A stretch of DNA of 10,142 nt from positions 1-10,142 of the forward strand of contig JAPLMG010000112.1 of assembly GCA_026387165.1 (NCBI GenBank), read 5' to 3'. A model generated the notes under the pieces. That model searched no databases. It was not told the DNA's origin and saw only the letters and a list, made by a program, of their open reading frames with translations. Both the position numbers and the translations under genes were made by a program. Positions within the stretch are counted from its first letter, which is position 1. Every line of letters starts with the position of its first letter. This DNA is from Candidatus Omnitrophota bacterium (GTDB lineage Bacteria; Omnitrophota; Gorgyraeia; 2-01-FULL-45-10). Shown here in pieces: positions 6,365-10,142 of this stretch.

Positions 6365-8342
6365 TTTTTTCTTTAGCCTCCGCCGGAATCTCTTTCTCGC
6401 CGTAGTACCGTTTGTTATAATAATAATAGGTATCGACGCCAACCTCAGGCATGACATTGTTCAGTATTATTCCCGAAAGGGAACCGGGCCCCTTGATGCT
6501 CTCGACCTGTATCTTTGCGCGGCGCAAGGCAAGCCGGGATGTTGAGCCCGCCTTGTAGACTAAGAGCACTCCGTCAACCTTGGGCATAAGAATAGAGGGT
6601 TCGCTGACGGCCAGGACAGGCGAAGTATCCATTATGACTAAGTCGTATCTTTTCCTGCAATGGTTCAGAAGCTCGTCCATCTTTTCGGAATTAAAAAGAT
6701 TCGCGGGATTCGGGAATACCGCGCCGGCGGTGAGAATATTGAGATTATTCAGCCACGGCCGGTCTATGACCTGGCCGGCGTCCGTCTCCCCGAGCATTAT
6801 ATCGGTCGCGGTCCTGATCACGGAGTCGAATTCCGCCTTGCCCATGAGTATATCCAAAAGCCCGCCTTCCTTCGTCTTCAACCCGAATATCTTATGAACA
6901 TTGGCCCTGCGCGAATCGGCGTCTATGAGAAGGGTCCTGTACCCCATCTGCGCCATTATCATGGCGAGGTTGCAGCTGACTATGCTCTTTCCTTCCTCGG
7001 GATTGCAGCTCGTTATCAATATCGCCTTGTTCCTGATCTTCTCGCCCTTTCCGAACAGGACCTGGATGTTGATGCTCAATATCCTGAACGCCTCCAGAAA
7101 GATCGATCTCGAGGATTGATCGAGCGCGGAGATCAGGACTTCGCATTTTATATCTTTTCTGTTTTTCGCTTTTGCGAACGGGCCTCTTTTCAAATACTTG
7201 ATAAATGCCCCGGGCAATTTCCCCCACCGGCCCTTACCCCCGTGCGTACTTTCATCTTTGCGGGAACAGAACGGAATGACTCCGAGGACGCTGACCTTTA
7301 TAAAATTCTCTATATCCTCGACCCGCCCTATAGACGTATCTATGTTTTCGGTTATGAGGGCCATGGCCACACCGAGGACGAGCCCGAGGACGATGCCCGC
7401 GGCATAATTTTTGCCTTTATCGGGATATGAGGGGGCCCGCGGCGTGATGGCCGGATTTATGATCAGGACATTATCGACCTTCTCCGCCTCTTTGATCTGC
7501 GCCTCAGGCAATTTTTGTTTCAGGTTGGTATAGAGCGCTTCGTCTATGGTAATGTCCCTTTTTAATATGCCGTATTCGAACTCTTCTTTCGGCAGGCTCT
7601 TGAGGGTCCCTTTCGTCTCCACTATCTGTTGATCCAGCTGGACGACTTCGGGATGCCTTTTGGTAAACCTGGTCATCAGGTCATCCCGCTTCTTTTCAAG
7701 CTCATAGATCTGATTTACGATATTGACACCCGTTCCTACCGCGCCGCGCATGGTAAGGTCGCGCAGTCTCTCGTCCTGCTCTCTCAGCTTCTTTGAGATG
7801 TCTTCAAGTGTCTTTTCAATGAAGGCCCTCACGTTATAGGCCTGCTGGTTCTTCTGCTCCCGGCTCATCTTCTTGAAAGCTTCGGCTATTTTGTTGGCGA
7901 GGTCGGCGGCAGATTGAGGATCCTTTGAGCTGACCTGCAGACGTATCATGCTTGTCTTATCTATCTCGGCTGCAGTCACTTTGACGGATATGGCGCTTAT
8001 CACCTCATTCTTTTCACTATCGGGAATGCCATCCTTGATCAACCCTAAACTCTTAGCCGCCATCTCGAGGACAGGCCGGCTGATGATCTGTCTTGTACAA
8101 TCCGCGAGGTTTGTCTCGGCCTCCCCGCCCATACGGTAGCGCATATTGGACGGGAATATCATCTCGGGAATATTCAAGCTCTGATCGATCTTTACGAGGA
8201 CGCTCGCGCTATATACAGGCGTCTGGAGGTTCGTATATGTGAAGATGCTCAAAAAGACCACCAGGAAGGATATGATGATCAGGAATTTCCGCTTTAGGAA
8301 TATGTTGCAGTAATCCCTGAGGTTTAATTCGTATAGCTGCAT
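6357..8342 (-). CDS. Wzz/BY-kinase fusion: polysaccharide co-polymerase with tyrosine autokinase domain (Wzc-like)
   Basis: The 661-residue protein joins a chain-length-determinant (Wzz) domain to a bacterial tyrosine kinase. The first membrane segment is at about 19-36, a periplasmic coiled-coil-rich part spans about 41-310 (e.g. DISKKLREQDERLRDL, 181-196), the proline-rich entry PRAPSYPDKGK is at 301-311, and the second membrane segment is at about 313-331. The cytosolic kinase has EAFRILSINIQ (417-427), Walker A TSCNPEEGKS (444-453), Walker A' LLIDADSRR (471-479) and Walker B LVIMDTSP (568-575). The tail has a tyrosine cluster, DTYYYYNKRYY (637-647), the usual autophosphorylation site. All catalytic motifs look intact. 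In known systems this protein sets chain length and pairs with the Wza exporter, and cycles of phosphorylation control export. The ATG at 8342 has AAAGGA 7-8 nt upstream, and the gene begins 18 bp after the exporter gene. The periplasmic part (about 270 residues) is shorter than in E. coli Wzc. Confidence 0.95.
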   Translation of the reverse strand: MQLYELNLRDYCNIFLKRKFLIIISFLVVFLSIFTYTNLQTPVYSASVLVKIDQSLNIPEMIFPSNMRYRMGGEAETNLADCTRQIISRPVLEMAAKSLGLIKDGIPDSEKNEVISAISVKVTAAEIDKTSMIRLQVSSKDPQSAADLANKIAEAFKKMSREQKNQQAYNVRAFIEKTLEDISKKLREQDERLRDLTMRGAVGTGVNIVNQIYELEKKRDDLMTRFTKRHPEVVQLDQQIVETKGTLKSLPKEEFEYGILKRDITIDEALYTNLKQKLPEAQIKEAEKVDNVLIINPAITPRAPSYPDKGKNYAAGIVLGLVLGVAMALITENIDTSIGRVEDIENFIKVSVLGVIPFCSRKDESTHGGKGRWGKLPGAFIKYLKRGPFAKAKNRKDIKCEVLISALDQSSRSIFLEAFRILSINIQVLFGKGEKIRNKAILITSCNPEEGKSIVSCNLAMIMAQMGYRTLLIDADSRRANVHKIFGLKTKEGGLLDILMGKAEFDSVIRTATDIMLGETDAGQVIDRPWLNNLNILTAGAVFPNPANLFNSEKMDELLNHCRKRYDLVIMDTSPVLAVSEPSILMPKVDGVLLVYKAGSTSRLALRRAKIQVESIKGPGSLSGIILNNVMPEVGVDTYYYYNKRYYGEKEIPAEAKEKNV

Positions 8343-8360
8343 CGCCCTATCCTTTAAAAG

Positions 8361-9179
8361 TTAATCGCTGCCGCTTATTACCTTTAAATTCCTGTGCCAG
8401 AAGAATGCTTTCAGCGCGAGAGCGTTACCGGTGAAGGCCGATCCCATGCCCATTACGGTCGTAAGCCCGCTCAAGACCGGCTGTATATCAGTAAAAAATT
8501 TACTGACGTCGGCTATGGTCGAACGAGGCACGTATACCACGTCATCAGGCTTGAGAAAAATATTCGTATCGGCCACGCCGTTCCTTATGGCGGTGAGGAG
8601 ATTGATCTTCCGCACCTTCGGATTCTCGCTAAAATTATCGCTTATCACCATCACGCTCTCCCTCCTGCTGTCCACAGTAAAATCGCCGGCCATTGCCAGG
8701 ACCTCTATCAGGCTTATCGCGTTGCCCTTAAACGTAAATATGCCTGGGTAGTTCACCTGCCCCAGGACCACGACTTTATTACCCGCGGACTCTAACAGGG
8801 AAACGATCACCTGCGGAAACCTTACATAAACCGCGAGCTTCTCTTGTATGATATTCTGGAGCTGGTCCAGCGTCAATCCCGCCGCATTGATCGTGCCCAC
8901 CAGCGGATAGGACAATTTGCCGTCAGGCCGGACAGAGACATCTTTTGTCAGGTCCGCGTTCTGCCATACAAATATTTCTAATTTGTCGTTGGGCGCTATG
9001 TAGTATTCGACGACGCGTTCGCCTGTAGGTGACAGCATTTGAGATGTCGGGGATATGCCCTGATATGTGCTCCTGAGCCTTGTGAATTCCCTGGGAATTT
9101 GGGCAAAAACATTCCAAAACGGCAAACTCACGGCGGCTAAGCAGCAAGCCAAAAAGGCTATGAGTGTCTTTCGATTCAA
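8361..9179 (-). CDS. Wza-like polysaccharide export protein (Poly_export plus SLBB), TTG start
   Basis: This 272-residue secreted protein is the periplasmic/outer-membrane exporter of the pathway. It has a signal peptide (residues 1-26, basic MNRK, hydrophobic core, likely cleavage VFA|Q). A Poly_export domain at about 57-132 starts EYYIAPNDKLEIFVWQNADL and continues VSVRPDGKLSYPLVGTINAA. An SLBB-type beta-grasp domain at about 135-215 includes VVVLGQVNYPGIFTF (137-151) and LKPDDVVYVP (209-218). A C-terminal helix-like stretch (225-250) follows. There is no clear lipobox: the cysteines (12, 13) sit in FLACC, which lacks the usual L/V/I-x-G/A-C order, so unlike E. coli Wza it is probably not acylated. 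It is also shorter than Wza. The start is TTG at 9179: an in-frame TAG (9182-9180) lies directly before it, AGAGGA (9187-9192) is 7 nt upstream, and later starts would lose the signal peptide. It is the first gene of the operon. Confidence 0.92.
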   Translation of the reverse strand: MNRKTLIAFLACCLAAVSLPFWNVFAQIPREFTRLRSTYQGISPTSQMLSPTGERVVEYYIAPNDKLEIFVWQNADLTKDVSVRPDGKLSYPLVGTINAAGLTLDQLQNIIQEKLAVYVRFPQVIVSLLESAGNKVVVLGQVNYPGIFTFKGNAISLIEVLAMAGDFTVDSRRESVMVISDNFSENPKVRKINLLTAIRNGVADTNIFLKPDDVVYVPRSTIADVSKFFTDIQPVLSGLTTVMGMGSAFTGNALALKAFFWHRNLKVISGSD

Positions 9180-9186
9180 CTAATAG

Positions 9187-9192
9187 TCCTCT
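9187..9192 (-). promoter_or_regulatory. Ribosome-binding site deciding the TTG start of the exporter gene
   Basis: On the minus strand AGAGGA lies 7 nt before TTG at 9179. With an in-frame TAG just upstream of that TTG and no ATG before the signal peptide, this site supports a rare TTG start. Confidence 0.7.
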
Positions 9193-9226
9193 GTTCCTTA
9201 TGTGATTGCAGTATCTTCTTTGTGTA

Positions 9227-9255
9227 ATTATACTATATATAGGACAATTAGGCAA
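9227..9255 (-). promoter_or_regulatory. Sigma70-type promoter of the polysaccharide export operon
   Basis: On the minus strand TTGCCT (9255-9250) and a perfect TATAAT (9232-9227) are separated by exactly 17 nt in an AT-rich stretch. Transcription would start near 9220, leaving a leader of about 40 nt with the AGAGGA site before TTG at 9179. It is the only promoter-like match I found ahead of the operon, and all downstream genes are separated by less than 50 bp or overlap, so it probably drives the whole cluster. I see no operator palindrome around it. Confidence 0.7.
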
Positions 9256-9267
9256 GGGGGAGGTGCT

Positions 9268-9276
9268 ATTAGTAGT
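9268..9276 (+). repeat. Left 9-bp direct repeat (target-site duplication) of the miniature element
   Basis: ATTAGTAGT occurs here and again at 9450-9458, exactly abutting the two 19-bp inverted ends of the element. Exact direct repeats outside inverted ends are the mark of a transposition event. Confidence 0.8.
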
Positions 9277-9449
9277 CACTGCTGTCCAAATTAGCACAAT
9301 TTCCCCCTCACCTTAATCCTCTCCCCCTTTGGGGTATGAGTAAATCCCCTCTCCCCTTTCGGGGTGAGGGTAAGGGTGAGGGGTATGCAAAGATCGAATC
9401 TCAAAATGCCTTTTCCGTCGAGGGTAAAACGCTAATTTGGACAGCAATG
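9277..9449. mobile_element. Miniature inverted-repeat transposable element (MITE-like), 173 bp, non-coding
   Basis: The left end CACTGCTGTCCAAATTAGC (9277-9295) is the inverted complement of the right end at 9431-9449 with one mismatch in 19 (CAC versus CAT at the outer third base). The 16 inner bases match perfectly. Both ends abut an exact 9-bp direct repeat, ATTAGTAGT (9268-9276 and 9450-9458), fitting a target-site duplication. The 135 bp between the ends hold no transposase and no plausible gene, so the element would have to be moved in trans by a transposase recognising these ends. Nine-base duplications are made by several DDE families (for example many IS4-group elements), but I cannot name the parent. 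It sits 21 bp beyond the -35 box of the export operon on its upstream side, with the direct repeat between. Near-intact ends and an exact duplication suggest a fairly recent insertion. Confidence 0.8.
9304..9383. repeat. Inner imperfect palindrome inside the miniature element
   Basis: The arms 9304-9326 and 9361-9383 are inverted complements at 19 of 23 positions, of the form CCCCTCACC...CTCTCCCC. The 34-nt loop contains a further small hairpin overlapping the right arm (CTCCCC TTTC GGGG, 9351-9364). The C-rich arm resembles a short palindromic repeat seen in many bacterial genomes. No T run follows on either strand, so it is not a standard intrinsic terminator, though the folded RNA could still affect read-through between the flanking genes. 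Confidence 0.7.
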
Positions 9450-9458
9450 ATTAGTAGT
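9450..9458 (+). repeat. Right 9-bp direct repeat (target-site duplication) of the miniature element
   Basis: This is the second copy of ATTAGTAGT, directly after the right inverted end. The bases beyond it differ from those beyond the left copy, so the duplication is exactly 9 bp. Confidence 0.8.
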
Positions 9459-9529
9459 GTCAAGATAATTGGGCGCTTTCGTGTTTTTCGTCATTGCGAC
9501 ACAGCCTCTGGACTATTACACTGCTGCTA

Positions 9530-10142
9530 TCATGGGATAATCCGTCCGGCCAGTTTTACGGCTCCCTTGACGATCCTCAGACAATAGCCCGATCCTCCGA
9601 TCGTTTCTCTCGGAGGGAAGAATACCCTTTTGAAGATATCAAGATAATCTTTGAGAGAGGCCGCCTCGACGATCTCGAAGAAGGTATAACTGAGGAAAGC
9701 GTCCAGGAACCTCCGCCTGAACCCGTCGCCTGTGACGACTTTTTTATCGGCGAAGAACCGTATAAATAAGCGCTTCGGCAATGATATTTTAAGCTCCCGC
9801 AAAACATTTTCCCATTTTTCCGCAAAACCCGAAGATTGCCTGATAAGTACGAGGGCCGCGTATAGCGAGCCCGAGAGGCGCCATTCGCGCGCTTTCCCGA
9901 CGACGCTATTCCAGTCTATTTCATTTCCGTATCTTTCGATCAGCCGCTCGATATCGCGGATATGCCTCAATTGCCGGAAGGCGCCGGAATTTACCAGATG
10001 CGCCGAAAGATAGAGCAGGAGCTCTTCGGGTTTAAAATAATGATATCTTACGCCGCCGCTATCTACGGGCGCCGCGCTGCGCCACAACCCTTCTATCCTC
10101 CCGCGGCTGCGGACCATCATCGTGATATCCCAGTGGAGGTCT
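9530..10142 (-). CDS. NTP_transf_5-like nucleotidyltransferase, C-terminal part (5' end outside the window)
   Basis: The frame is open to the window edge, so the apparent Met at 10120 is internal. Reading upstream of it gives DLHWDITMMVRSRG, and D-x-H-W is the conserved signature of the uncharacterised nucleotidyltransferase family (NTP_transf_5). The following parts also fit: PEELLLYLSAHLVNSG with RQLRHIRDIERLI, the helical segment that normally reads LLxLxxHxxxH...LRxLxDIxRL, then DWNSVVGKAREWRLSGSLYAAL. About 204 residues are visible and the protein ends normally at TGA (9532-9530). The substrate is unknown. Relatives often lie in exopolysaccharide or exosortase gene clusters, which agrees with the neighbours, but the miniature element and a separate promoter come between, so it need not be in the same transcript. 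Family assignment is from motif memory, not a search. Confidence 0.78.
   Translation of the reverse strand, partial: DLHWDITMMVRSRGRIEGLWRSAAPVDSGGVRYHYFKPEELLLYLSAHLVNSGAFRQLRHIRDIERLIERYGNEIDWNSVVGKAREWRLSGSLYAALVLIRQSSGFAEKWENVLRELKISLPKRLFIRFFADKKVVTGDGFRRRFLDAFLSYTFFEIVEAASLKDYLDIFKRVFFPPRETIGGSGYCLRIVKGAVKLAGRIIP

Larger units (their letters stand above)
9180..9529. other. 350-base intergenic region between the nucleotidyltransferase gene and the export operon
   Basis: Listed separately are the promoter (9227-9255), the ribosome-binding site (9187-9192) and the miniature element with its direct repeats (9268-9458). The remaining piece, 9459-9529, follows the nucleotidyltransferase stop codon. 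I see no RNA gene in it and no hairpin followed by a T run that would make a clear intrinsic terminator for that gene. Open frames through this region on either strand have no ribosome-binding site and no recognisable protein sequence. Confidence 0.7.

Noticed and set aside
6365..6457. Longer N-terminus for the AAA ATPase
   Set aside because: The extra 31 residues lie inside the kinase gene, are unlike the family, and the family's conserved opening (MYEKYWALAEKPF) begins at the chosen ATG.
6660..7430. 256-codon open frame on the plus strand
   Set aside because: It lies wholly antisense to the Wzz/BY-kinase gene, which has intact motifs. The frame is open because of the codon use of the real gene, and it shows no domain and no ribosome-binding site.
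8923..9297. 124-codon minus-strand frame across the exporter start and the promoter
   Set aside because: Out of frame with the exporter, runs over the promoter and the end of the mobile element, and resembles no protein.
9304..9383. Intrinsic terminator for the nucleotidyltransferase gene
   Set aside because: The hairpin is strong, but no T run follows it on either strand and it belongs to the mobile element.
9268..9458. CRISPR array or phage attachment site
   Set aside because: There are only two short direct repeats, abutting inverted ends, with no regular spacers, integrase or tRNA nearby; transposition explains them fully.
9336..9587. 83-codon plus-strand frame through the miniature element
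   Set aside because: It covers the palindrome and the inverted end and then runs antisense into the nucleotidyltransferase gene; low-complexity translation.

Overview
The window holds one long minus-strand operon for making and exporting a cell-surface polysaccharide by the Wzx/Wzy-type route. Transcription runs from about position 9220 down past position 1. An outer-membrane exporter of the Wza type implies a Gram-negative (diderm) cell. Protein-level composition (many Lys, Ile and Arg; ATA and AGG codons common) and moderate GC suggest an environmental lineage such as Omnitrophota or another PVC or deltaproteobacterial group. This is inference only: no marker gene is present.

Layout in transcription order (high to low coordinates): a 5'-truncated NTP_transf_5-like nucleotidyltransferase (9530-10142, incomplete at the window edge); a 350-base intergenic stretch with a 173-bp miniature inverted-repeat element flanked by 9-bp direct repeats, then a good sigma70-type promoter; a Wza-like exporter starting at TTG (9179-8361); a Wzz/BY-kinase co-polymerase with a C-terminal tyrosine cluster (8342-6357); an ExeA/XrtA-associated-type AAA ATPase overlapping it by 8 bp (6364-5534); an HD-GYP-like protein with a degenerate HD dyad overlapping the ATPase by 17 bp (5550-4474); a Wzy/O-antigen-ligase-like membrane protein (4472-3081); a Wzx-like flippase (3065-1524); a GT4 glycosyltransferase (1475-318); and the N-terminus of a polytopic membrane protein (314-1, incomplete).

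Inferred division of labour: the GT4 enzyme adds sugars to a lipid-linked unit, the flippase moves it across the inner membrane, the Wzy-like protein polymerises or ligates it, the Wzz/BY-kinase controls chain length and links to the exporter, and the Wza-like protein carries the polymer across the outer membrane. The ATPase and HD-GYP-like protein look like regulatory or mechanical accessories, translationally coupled in the middle of the operon. No initiating sugar-phosphate transferase is visible, so further genes must lie outside the window.

The two most notable observations are the miniature transposable element with intact ends sitting just upstream of the operon promoter, and the HD-GYP-like protein in which the metal-binding His and the following Lys of HDxGK are replaced while the HHExxDGxGYP block is intact.
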